Shown here piece by piece: positions 25,631 to 34,288 of a DNA stretch of 61,703 bases (positions are counted from its first letter, which is position 1; each line of letters begins with the position of its first letter). The position numbers and the translations under genes were made by a program. Under the pieces are notes generated by a model. The model searched no databases, was not told the origin of the DNA, and saw nothing but the letters and a program-made list of their open reading frames with translations. Source of the DNA: RPQK01 sp041946865 (GTDB lineage Bacteria; Acidobacteriota; UBA6911; RPQK01); assembly GCA_041946865.1 (NCBI GenBank), contig JBHGBF010000008.1, positions 1-61,703 of the forward strand, read 5' to 3'.

Positions 25631-28600
25631 ATGAAATCCAGGATCGTCACCGATCGGATCAGCTTCAGGTATTGGCTCGCTGCCACGCCAGGCAAGCCCG
25701 CCTGGACCAGCAGCATGCGCCTGGTGGAGACCTTCGTGATGTGCCTGCTTGGTCTCGGCATGGCCCTGGCGCAAGACCCCAGCCGCGCGGCAAGCGCGGA
25801 GAAACCGGTCCACAAGAACAGCGTGAGCGGGGGCGGCGGCTCCGTTCCCCTGATGATCGAGCCTGACTCCGGTTTCTATTTCCCGTATGAATACAAGCCG
25901 GGTGGCACGCCTCTCGTCGGAGACCCCCTCTCGTCGGCGACCGGCGAGTACCGCAATACCTGGCCGCTTCTTTCGCTGGGGGGCGTCCTTCCCCTGCACG
26001 TCTCTCTCCTGTATGCGCCCGACCTCTTTAACCGGACGGTGGCGAGTGACGGGCCCAACCAGACGGAGCATTACATCCGAGGCTTCACCACGGACACGGT
26101 GTATCGTCTCATTGAGTTCGAAGAGAGAGGCGGTCAACAACAGGCGTTCATCAACGTTCTCTTAAAAGACGACACCTTTGTGTTCCTTGACCAGGGGGGA
26201 GGCCAGTTTGTTCCCGACGGCGAGCGCAAGCTACAGATACAAAGGCTGGGCGACTACTATTACCTGAGTGACCCTGTCACGGAGCTGATTTACATTTTTC
26301 GAAGCCGGGTCAAGAACACCCAGCGTCCATTTCAGTTGGTCCGGCGGATGGGCGAGGCGGTTGTCATCATGGACCGCAACGGGAACAGCCTCAGATTCTC
26401 GTACAATTCGGACAACAACCCGACGCTGATCGAAGACGGTCTCGGCCGCCGGCTGGTCTTCAGCTACAACCAGGACGGCAGGCTCAAATCCGTATCCGAC
26501 GGACAGGGACGAACATGCACTTTTGCCTACCAGAATTCCAAGCTGGCGTCCTTCACCAACCCGGCGGGCGGTGTCACCCGGTTCGAATACGACGCAGGCA
26601 GTTCCTTCGGCGACAAGCTGAAGCGCTACATCCTCCCCGCCGGAAACGCGCCCTTCAATCAGACCTGGCAGCAGCGGCCGGCCCCCAATATCGGCTGGGA
26701 GGTGGAGTCTGTAGTCAACCAGACAGACGCCTATCAGAACACTCTGACGATAGGCTTCGACCCGACCCACGACGAGCTGACCGCCAACTTCCCCGATGGC
26801 ACGAGGACTGTTTACGCGAGCGGCCTGGCAAGGTACCCACTCAGGATCACCGACACCGAGGGGCATACAGCCTCGTACACTTACGACTTTGCCAATCTCG
26901 AGGTGACCAAATTCACCGACCGGACGGGTGTTGCGACAGGTTTCACCTATCATCCACAAAGCGGCCTGTTAGCCTCAATCACCAACGCCAACGGCCAGAC
27001 GACGAAGTTCACCTACACCGCTTATCCTCAGAACTTCACCAGCCCGATCGATCAGACACCCTTCTCCTTCACGTTCTACAACCTGACCTCTGTCGAGTTT
27101 CCTGACAAGAGTCAGTTGAGCTACTCCTATGATGGCAAGGGGAACCTCCTGACCTGCATTGATCCGGCTGGAAAGGTGTGGACATACACCTACAATGCTC
27201 GGGGCCAGATCCTCACGTCGGTCAACCCCGCCGGCGGAGAGCTTCGCTACACCTATAACGCCGATGGCACGGTGGCCTCGGCACAAGACTCGGACACCGG
27301 CTCGACGACATACGGCTATGATCCTTTCCGTCGAGTGAACAGAATCACTCGCCCTGACGGCAAGTTCGTTCAGATCGTCTACGATGAGCAAGATCGAATT
27401 ACCTCGATGACCGACGAAAACGGCCACCAGTATTCCTTCGAGTATGACGCCAACGGAAACCTGAAAAGGATAATCAATCCTAAGGGCTACTTCCGCCAGA
27501 ACGACTATGACCTGATGGACCGCCGCATCCGTTCGACCGACCCTCTCGGCAAGGCGACTACTTTCGGTTTTGACAACCGGGGACGTCTCGGAACCGTCAC
27601 CGACCCGAATGGCTTGACCACGACTCTTGGCTACGAACCACGCGGCTGGCTGAACCGAATCACCCGGGGAGGCCAGACCTGGCGCCGGGGCCACGACAAC
27701 GAAGGAGTGATCAAGACTCGGACCACGCCTTTGAACCATACAGCCAGCTTCCAGACCGATAAGCTCGGGCTGCTCGTGGGCGTTACCGATGCCTTGGGGC
27801 ATGCCGGCGCCATCAAGCGCGACGAGCTGAACAGAATCATCGAAATGACGGATCCGGAAGGCCGAACCACGAACTACAAATACGACAGCCGGGGGGATCT
27901 CTCGGAAGCGAGCCAGCCGGTCACCGGGACGGCCACCTATGAGAGGAACGATCTTGGTCTGCTCAGCCGGCTGACCGATCCGAACGGCGCCAAATGGGAA
28001 TTTGGCTATACCGACATGGGACGCCTCGACTCTCACACTGATCCTCTAGGCAACACCTGGAGTCATACGCATGACAGCCACGGAAGACTGTCTCAAACCA
28101 CTTATCCGGATGGATCAACACTGACACGAAGCTATGACGGTGCGGGCAATCTGACCCGGAAGTCCTACTCGGGAGGCCCTGATCAGCAGTTCACGTATGA
28201 CGAACTGGACCGGAGGACGGGCGCCACCGGCATCAGCTTCATCAGAGACAAGGCAGGCCGGATTACCTCGACTGCGGACCAGGGGACGGTTTTCGGCGCC
28301 GGCTACGACGATGGCGGAAGGCTCAAGACTGCGACTTACAACAATAATGCGTTGACCGTCACTTACACCTACGATGCCGTCACGGGGCTTTTGTCCCGGG
28401 TCACAGACAGTCTGACGAACGCGCGCATCGATTTCGCTGCCGACAATGACGGGAGACTGATCGGGATTACCCGTTCCAACGGTGTGAACGCGACCATCAC
28501 CTGGGATGAAGCCGACCGCCTCACCCGGATTCAGGACGGAAGCTTCCTTGATCTGAACTATACCTTCGACCCCGCCGGTCAGATTACCGAAGTCCGGGGG

Positions 28601-29899
28601 CAAATGCCTCTCGACCCGGCGAGCCTGCTGGCCGCCGGAACGTCTTCCTTCACCTACGATGCCGCGTCCCGGATAAGTAACGCCGGGTACGTCTATGACA
28701 AACGAGGACGCCTGACGGCCTCGCCCGGGCACAACTATGCTTGGGACAACAGCTCCGCGCTTGTCCAGATCGATTCCGCGACGTTGACCTGCAACGGGAT
28801 GGGACAGGTGCGGACACGAACGCAGGGCGGCCAGACGACTCGCTTTTATTACAATCACGCTGTCGGGCTGGCGCCTGTTGTGGCGGAAAAGGATGACGCC
28901 GGTCAGTTCCTGCGCTACTACGTGTGGACTCCGGCTGGAAGTCTGCTGTACATGATCGACGCAACCGACGGAAACAAAGTCTACTTCTATCATTTTGACG
29001 TGACCGGGTCGACTCTGGCGCTTACGAGCTCTGCCGGCGCCGTGACTGACAAGTACGCGTATGATCCTTTCGGCGTTCTTCTGGCCCATGAAGGGAACAG
29101 CCTTCAGCCGTTTACCTTCGTAGGACAGTTGGGTATTCGGCAGGAGATTCCTGGAGGCACGCTCTACAATATGCGGGCCCGATATTACGACGCCCGGACG
29201 CAGCGCTTCGTCAGCCGCGATCCGGTCTGGCCTCAGACGGCCTCACCCAGTCTCTTGAATCCGTACCAATACGCGGCCAATTCCCCCTTGAGCTACGTGG
29301 ACCCCACGGGCAAGGTCCTGTTACCGGCCTGGCTGTCGTGGCTCGCTCGCATTCTCAACTGGGCGTCCGGTACTCCAACCGGTTCTCCAGTCGGCGACCC
29401 GGAATGGGGACGGTTCGGTTCGCCGATAGGAAGCGACGAAGAGCTGTACAAGCGCTTCCGGGAGGGCAGACAGCCCATCAACGAAGGTGAGAAAGCACGG
29501 ATCCACGCCTACCAGATGACGCAACTCGAAAAAGCGAAACGAGACCAATGGAGAGCCGAGGACGAGGAAGCCCTCAGGAAAGCCGGGATGTCTCCGGAAG
29601 AGGCCGCAGCTTTCATGAACTGGCTTGAAAAAGCGCCGTTAGGGGCTATGCAGAAACAGCGGGAATTTGAGTTTGCGCTGGCGCTTGCCGGAACCAAAAG
29701 CAAGCGGGAGTCCATTGAGAAACCGCAAAAACCGTTGAAACGCAGGGAGCCGCCTCCAACAGTCGACCCGTGCCAGTTTCTTGCGCTCTGCTTCGTCTCA
29801 CATTTCTGGTCCGAGGTGATGCTGGACGCTATGGATAGAGAGCAGGCGTACTACGGTGACTACGACAGGAGTGCCGACCCCCGCGACCTCGACTATTGA
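25631..29899 (+). CDS. Rhs-family protein with RHS core and unidentified C-terminal tip
   Basis: A 1422-residue secreted Rhs protein. A hydrophobic export signal ends near LAQDPS, followed by a Gly/Ser linker and an N-terminal domain. About 30 YD repeats of the FxYDxxGRL type run from about 250 to 1100 and should form the Rhs shell. The core ends at YNMRARYYDARTQRFVSRDP and YVDPTGK (about residue 1225). The last 195 residues are a variable tip, Lys/Glu-rich and helical, ending in PCQFLALCFVSHFW and an acidic tail. I cannot match the tip to a toxin. No immunity gene follows: a serpin gene converges 48 bases on. Confidence 0.9.
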   Translation: MKSRIVTDRISFRYWLAATPGKPAWTSSMRLVETFVMCLLGLGMALAQDPSRAASAEKPVHKNSVSGGGGSVPLMIEPDSGFYFPYEYKPGGTPLVGDPLSSATGEYRNTWPLLSLGGVLPLHVSLLYAPDLFNRTVASDGPNQTEHYIRGFTTDTVYRLIEFEERGGQQQAFINVLLKDDTFVFLDQGGGQFVPDGERKLQIQRLGDYYYLSDPVTELIYIFRSRVKNTQRPFQLVRRMGEAVVIMDRNGNSLRFSYNSDNNPTLIEDGLGRRLVFSYNQDGRLKSVSDGQGRTCTFAYQNSKLASFTNPAGGVTRFEYDAGSSFGDKLKRYILPAGNAPFNQTWQQRPAPNIGWEVESVVNQTDAYQNTLTIGFDPTHDELTANFPDGTRTVYASGLARYPLRITDTEGHTASYTYDFANLEVTKFTDRTGVATGFTYHPQSGLLASITNANGQTTKFTYTAYPQNFTSPIDQTPFSFTFYNLTSVEFPDKSQLSYSYDGKGNLLTCIDPAGKVWTYTYNARGQILTSVNPAGGELRYTYNADGTVASAQDSDTGSTTYGYDPFRRVNRITRPDGKFVQIVYDEQDRITSMTDENGHQYSFEYDANGNLKRIINPKGYFRQNDYDLMDRRIRSTDPLGKATTFGFDNRGRLGTVTDPNGLTTTLGYEPRGWLNRITRGGQTWRRGHDNEGVIKTRTTPLNHTASFQTDKLGLLVGVTDALGHAGAIKRDELNRIIEMTDPEGRTTNYKYDSRGDLSEASQPVTGTATYERNDLGLLSRLTDPNGAKWEFGYTDMGRLDSHTDPLGNTWSHTHDSHGRLSQTTYPDGSTLTRSYDGAGNLTRKSYSGGPDQQFTYDELDRRTGATGISFIRDKAGRITSTADQGTVFGAGYDDGGRLKTATYNNNALTVTYTYDAVTGLLSRVTDSLTNARIDFAADNDGRLIGITRSNGVNATITWDEADRLTRIQDGSFLDLNYTFDPAGQITEVRGQMPLDPASLLAAGTSSFTYDAASRISNAGYVYDKRGRLTASPGHNYAWDNSSALVQIDSATLTCNGMGQVRTRTQGGQTTRFYYNHAVGLAPVVAEKDDAGQFLRYYVWTPAGSLLYMIDATDGNKVYFYHFDVTGSTLALTSSAGAVTDKYAYDPFGVLLAHEGNSLQPFTFVGQLGIRQEIPGGTLYNMRARYYDARTQRFVSRDPVWPQTASPSLLNPYQYAANSPLSYVDPTGKVLLPAWLSWLARILNWASGTPTGSPVGDPEWGRFGSPIGSDEELYKRFREGRQPINEGEKARIHAYQMTQLEKAKRDQWRAEDEEALRKAGMSPEEAAAFMNWLEKAPLGAMQKQREFEFALALAGTKSKRESIEKPQKPLKRREPPPTVDPCQFLALCFVSHFWSEVMLDAMDREQAYYGDYDRSADPRDLDY

Positions 29900-29947
29900 C
29901 TGTCTCGATCCTTACAGAAGCTTTGGCCCGGAAAACAACCCGGCGCC

Positions 29948-31159
29948 CTATCGCGGATCATTGATGGCGCCCAGAAAGAGGAGGGCGCCTGTCTGATCGT
30001 CTCGAATCGCGCAGAAAAACGGACGATCCACCACCATCCGGAAGCGCTCCTGGGGCGGCTCGAACGACGTGACCGAAACACCGACGGACGTCGCGGCCGC
30101 GGCTTCCGTTCCCTCTTCATTCACCTCGACAAACGTCTTGTGCTTGACCTTGTTGATGTAAGCCCGTTCCGACGTCTGAATCATGGCTGAAAAGTCCGCC
30201 CGCTCCGTGTCGAAGGCCAAAGCCATCCCCAGGGCCTTCAGCGGATCGTTCAGCTCTTTCTCGTACTCGATCCGGAAACGCGGGAGCGAGATCTCGCCCT
30301 CCCGCTTGCGAAACGAGCGCATCCAGGTGTCCCAGTTGGAAACAGTCAGGCTCTCGAGGAACTGCGGGAGGCTGTGACCGGGCTTCGGCAGGAAGATGCG
30401 CATGTTCCAGCGCCGGTTTCCGTACGGGAGGCTGATCGCCTGAAAATCGGGAGTTTCGCAGTACTGGAAACTGCCCGACTGCGTCATCATCGGCACCTGG
30501 ATCCGATTGCCGGCAGCCGGAATAAAGGGGCGCTGCGCGGTTAATTCTTTCTTAAACTGGGCGGTCCATTTTCCCTTGAAGTAAACGGCATTCAGCAGAA
30601 ACAGGATCGAGTTCGAATCGATCCGGTCGACGATCTTCTGGATTTTGCCGGCCGTGTTCCGGCCGACCCAATCGTTGATTCTGGCCGGCGCGCCCGGGTC
30701 GGCGAAATCCAGTACCGCGACCTCCGCCTTGAAAAAGCGGCGGTTCCTGTCTATGAAGTCCGGTTCGAAATTGAGCCCTTGTCTTGCCCAGAGAGAGTTG
30801 GCAATCTGCAGCTGGACCGCCGGATCGGCTTGCTGCAGCGTCTCCTTCAATTCGAGGCTTGCCTGATTCACCTGCTCGAGGTTCATCCCCTGCAGCTCGA
30901 GCGCACGGCTCATGGCCTCCCGAGTCTCGCCGGCTGCTCCATTCCAGGTCATGGCGAGCGCAAACGCCACGCCGGCAGGTGAAATAAAAACGTTTTTCGC
31001 GCGTTCGGCAGCAGTGATTTGCGAGAACAGTCTAAATCCAAAGCCGGCCTGCGCCGAGGGAAGAGACTTCTCCGCCGGCGTCCGGCCGGGCCCCGCAGCT
31101 GGTTTCATGCCCAGAACCAATCCGCCTATTGCGACCAGAATCAGAGCCGTTCGTCTCAT
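29948..31159 (-). CDS. Secreted serpin (serine protease inhibitor)
   Basis: A 403-residue serpin with a signal peptide (RRTALILVAIGGLVLG). Family landmarks are present: FISPAGVAFALAMTWNGAAG, NSILFLLNAVYFKGKWT, and VEVNEEGTEAAAATS, a reactive-loop hinge whose small residues fit inhibitory serpins. It ends with VDRPFFCAIRDDQTGALLFL. By spacing, the P1 site falls around VSVTSFEPP, but it cannot be fixed by eye. The start is ATG 31159 with AAGGAGG seven bases upstream, not the ATG at 31180. It probably guards the envelope or surface against proteases. It converges with the Rhs gene. Confidence 0.9.
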   Translation of the reverse strand: MRRTALILVAIGGLVLGMKPAAGPGRTPAEKSLPSAQAGFGFRLFSQITAAERAKNVFISPAGVAFALAMTWNGAAGETREAMSRALELQGMNLEQVNQASLELKETLQQADPAVQLQIANSLWARQGLNFEPDFIDRNRRFFKAEVAVLDFADPGAPARINDWVGRNTAGKIQKIVDRIDSNSILFLLNAVYFKGKWTAQFKKELTAQRPFIPAAGNRIQVPMMTQSGSFQYCETPDFQAISLPYGNRRWNMRIFLPKPGHSLPQFLESLTVSNWDTWMRSFRKREGEISLPRFRIEYEKELNDPLKALGMALAFDTERADFSAMIQTSERAYINKVKHKTFVEVNEEGTEAAAATSVGVSVTSFEPPQERFRMVVDRPFFCAIRDDQTGALLFLGAINDPR

Positions 31160-31321
31160 TATCACGCCTCCTTGTGCCATTGTAACGGAGACTCAGGGGA
31201 GAAGGTGGACGACATGGCGACACGAATAGCATGTTTAGACTTTCTTTCTTTCAAGGTGTAACCGGGGTTCTCTGGCCTGCGTCCTAACCTTGAACAGGAC
31301 AGGGAAGGGTGGGCACGCAGC

Positions 31322-32341
31322 ATGGGCGTTCGGTTGTTCCCGTTTGAAGATTACTGGTGGTTCTATCTGGCCTTTACCGGCTTTGTCATGCTGCTGCTGG
31401 CGCTCGACCTGGGCGTCTTCCATCGCCAGGCCCGCCGCGTGTCCTTGCGAGAAGCCTCCATCTGGAGCGCCGTCTGGGTGGTTCTCGCCCTGAGCTGCAA
31501 CTACCTGTTCTACGAGTACGCCTTGTGGAAGTTTTCCGGCGACCCGCGCCTGAATGCCGTCCCGGGATTCGTGGCCGGCGAGGCGGCACGACAGGTCGGT
31601 CTGGAGTTTCTGACCGGCTACCTGATCGAGAAGGCCCTCTCGGTCGACAATATCTTCGTTTTCGTGCTGGTTTTCAGTTTCTTTGCCATACCGGCCAGGT
31701 ACCAGCACCGAGTTCTGTTCTTCGGGATTATCGGGGCCCTGGTGTTCCGGGCCATCTTCATCGGCATCGGCGCGGCCTTGATTCAGTATCACTGGGTTGT
31801 CCTCCTGTTCGGAGTTTTCCTCATCCTGACTGGCATAAAAATGCTGGTGGTGCCTGATACGGGAATTAATCCGGAGAAGAACCCGATTATCCGGTGGTTT
31901 CGACGCGTGGTGCCCGTGACTCCGGAGCTCCACGGCCAGAAGTTCCTGGTACGGCTGGCCGGCCGGGTCCACGCCACTCCGCTGTTCGTCGCGCTGCTGT
32001 TTGTCGAGCTGAGCGATATCGTTTTTGCCGTTGACTCGGTCCCCGCCATTTTCGCGGTCACGCGCGAACCGCTTATCGTCTTCACGACGAATGTTCTCGC
32101 CATCCTGGGCTTGCGGGCACTCTACTTTGTGCTGGCCGGCGCGGTGGAAAAATTCTATCTGCTGAAGTACGCGCTCGCCCTGGTGTTGATTTTCGTAGGC
32201 GTGAAGATGGCGTGGCTGAACGAGTGGTTTGGCGGAAAGTTTCCGATCGAATGGTCGTTGGCCATCATTGGCGCGTTGGTGGGCGGCGCTGTGGCCCTCT
32301 CACTGATGTTCCCGAAGCGTCTGACCGGTGAATCGGTCTGA
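31322..32341 (+). CDS. TerC family integral membrane protein
   Basis: A 339-residue membrane protein with eight or nine hydrophobic segments. The two family motifs are clear: EKALSVDNIFVF (about 105-116) and ELSDIVFAVDSVPAIFAV (about 225-242), each with acidic residues inside the membrane. TerC proteins are linked to metal export, chiefly manganese, and to tellurite resistance. I found no Mn riboswitch of the yybP-ykoY type upstream. It is divergent from the serpin. Confidence 0.92.
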   Translation: MGVRLFPFEDYWWFYLAFTGFVMLLLALDLGVFHRQARRVSLREASIWSAVWVVLALSCNYLFYEYALWKFSGDPRLNAVPGFVAGEAARQVGLEFLTGYLIEKALSVDNIFVFVLVFSFFAIPARYQHRVLFFGIIGALVFRAIFIGIGAALIQYHWVVLLFGVFLILTGIKMLVVPDTGINPEKNPIIRWFRRVVPVTPELHGQKFLVRLAGRVHATPLFVALLFVELSDIVFAVDSVPAIFAVTREPLIVFTTNVLAILGLRALYFVLAGAVEKFYLLKYALALVLIFVGVKMAWLNEWFGGKFPIEWSLAIIGALVGGAVALSLMFPKRLTGESV

Positions 32342-32433
32342 AAGACGCCGGGCGGCCGGTCATTCGGACCACCCACGAAGCAACACGAACAAGTTGAAGG
32401 GCGCTCTCGGGCACCCGTTTTGAAGCGCTCGGC

Positions 32434-33165
32434 TCAGGGCCGGGTTCGCAACTGGGTCCCCTTGACCCTGCATGCCCGCCACAACAGGTTGTGCGGCGTG
32501 ACGGTGGCGCCCACGAACTCGACGACTTCCGTCCGGTAGCCGGCGGCTTCCAGCCGCCGGGTACGGTCCGCGTCTACCAGAGCCTGAATAAAGCGCCGGC
32601 GGACCGGGGCCTGGCGCGGAATCCCTTGACGAACCGCCTCCTCGACGGCGCGCGCAGCCGCCGGCACTGAAGCGCTGGTACAACAGGGAGCCAGCAGCAA
32701 AACCTTTGCCCCGCAGGCGATCGCACGGTCGATGACAGCATCCGACGCCGGACCGCAGGCGTGAAGGGCGACGACAATATCCGGAAATTCCGGCCAAAGA
32801 GCCGGATCCGAGACGTCACCCGCGCGGCATTCGATCGGGATTCGGGTTTCGAGACGGTCGATTGCGCCGCGGGTCAGCCGCAGCAGCCGTTCATTCTTCT
32901 CAAGGACAATCACGCCGGCATTGAAACCGTGCGGCTCCAAAACGAGCTGCGCAGCAAGAAGCCCGACGTAGGATTTCCCGGCGGCGGCATCGATCAGTAC
33001 GATTGGCTCTCGGCGGCGCAGTCTCCTGGCCGCGCGATCGATCTCGTCGAGAATCCCCGCCACTTCAAGCGCCTTCCGCCGGTCCTCCTCACGCAAAGTG
33101 GCGCCCTCGGCCGAGATATAGAGACGATCAAGCCATTTCTCGACTTCCTGAATCCTACGTCGCAA
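32434..33165 (-). CDS. SAM-dependent methyltransferase of the GSTCD/Trm13-like group
   Basis: A 243-residue methyltransferase. The SAM-binding strand is IVLIDAAAGKSYVGLLAAQ, followed by VIVLEKNERLL (acidic ribose-binding end), FPDIVVALHACGPASD and LLLAPCC. The ALHACG and APCC motifs are typical of the methyltransferase domain related to GSTCD and Trm13, thought to act on RNA. The substrate is unknown. The start is a TTG with GGGAG upstream, only 12 bases from the edge of the heptamer array, so its promoter must lie in or beyond the array. Confidence 0.75.
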   Translation of the reverse strand: MRRRIQEVEKWLDRLYISAEGATLREEDRRKALEVAGILDEIDRAARRLRRREPIVLIDAAAGKSYVGLLAAQLVLEPHGFNAGVIVLEKNERLLRLTRGAIDRLETRIPIECRAGDVSDPALWPEFPDIVVALHACGPASDAVIDRAIACGAKVLLLAPCCTSASVPAAARAVEEAVRQGIPRQAPVRRRFIQALVDADRTRRLEAAGYRTEVVEFVGATVTPHNLLWRACRVKGTQLRTRP

Positions 33166-33176
33166 TCCCGCTCCCG

Positions 33177-34081
33177 CCCGTTACCGGTTACCCGTTACCC
33201 GTTACCCGTTACCAGTTACCAGTTACCCGTTACCGGTTACCAGTTACCAGTTACCAGTTACCGGTTGCCGGCTACCAGTTGCCGGTTACCGGTTGCCGGC
33301 TACCAGTTGCCGGTTACCGGTTGCCGGCTGCCGGTTACCGGCTGCCGGTTGCCGGTTGCCGGTTGCCGGCTGCCGGTTGCCGGTTACCGGTTGCCGGCTG
33401 CCGGTTGCCGGTTACCCGTTGCCGCTTGTCCGTTACCCGTTACCGGTTACCAGTTACCAGTTACCCGTTACCCGTTGCCGGTTGCCGGTTACCGGTTGCC
33501 GGCTGCCGGTTGCCGGTTACCGGTTACCCGTTGCCGCTTGTCCGTTACCCGTTACCGGTTACCGGTTACCAGTTACCAGTTACCCGTTACCCGTTGCCGG
33601 TTGCCGGCTACCAGTTGCCGGTTACCGGTTGCCGGTTGCCGGCTGCCGGTTGCCGGTTACCAGTTGCCGGTTACCGGTTACCGGTTGCCGGCTACCAGTT
33701 GCCGGTTACCGTTGCCGGTTGCCGGTTACCAGTTGCCGGTTACCGGTTGCCGGTTGCCGGCTACCGGTTGCCGGTTGCCGGCTGCCGGTTGCCGGTTACC
33801 AGTTGCCGGTTACCGGTTGCCCTTTGCCGGTTGTCCGGGGCGGTCGTCCGGGGGCGATTGGCGGCCCAACGGGCAACTGCAACCGGTAACAGGTAACTGG
33901 AAACCGGTAACTGGAAACCGGTAACCGGTAACTGGAAACCGGTAACCGGTAACTGGAAACCGGCAACCGGCAACCGCAACCGGTAACCGGCAACCGGTAA
34001 CTGGAAACCGGCAACCGGTAACTGGTAACTGGTAACCGGTAACCGGTAACCGGCAACCGGTAACCGGCAACGGGCAACCGG
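33177..34081. repeat. Inverted-arm heptamer array (CCNGYTR)n
   Basis: An unbroken tandem array of seven-base units of the form CCNGYTR (CCGGTTA, CCCGTTA, CCAGTTA, CCGGTTG, CCGGCTA and variants) runs from 33177 to about 33834, roughly 94 units. After about 30 unrelated bases the same units run in reverse (CCGGTAA, CTGGAAA, CCGGCAA) to about 34081, roughly 30 units. A 112-base block is repeated within the left arm (from 33421 and from 33533). All three frames stay open, which creates false long proteins. The array occupies nearly all of the divergent region between the methyltransferase and the TonB receptor. Confidence 0.95.
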
Positions 34082-34088
34082 TCCCGAT

Positions 34089-34117
34089 TTGACGTTGCCT
34101 GGCCTCGGCACCATAAT
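34089..34117 (+). promoter_or_regulatory. Sigma-70-type promoter for the TonB receptor
   Basis: TTGACG at 34089-34094 and CATAAT at 34112-34117 are separated by 17 bases, close to the consensus. The -35 box starts eight bases after the heptamer array. The predicted leader to ATG 34289 is about 165 bases. Confidence 0.6.
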
Positions 34118-34288
34118 TGGTTCAAGTAGAGGGCCGCGACTCTCGCGGGTCCGCACTTGAACGGCTTCCCAGGCCACGGTCGCACATTTTGGGTTCGTTT
34201 TGTCAGAACCAGCGATCCTCTCGCTCCGTTATACCGCACGCGAATTCAGGTTCAAAGCGAAACAAAAACGCTGGTGAGGAGGAAGCAT

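Noticed and set aside
31181..31321. Manganese riboswitch (yybP-ykoY) upstream of TerC
   Set aside because: The conserved GGGGAGUA-type core was not found.
32761..33924. Long plus-strand frames through the heptamer array (387, 297 and 198 residues)
   Set aside because: A seven-base unit keeps all frames open, giving artificial LPVTGYR-type repeats; the frames overlap a real gene and have no start signal.
33177..34081. CRISPR array
   Set aside because: The units are seven bases with no unique spacers, and no cas genes are near.
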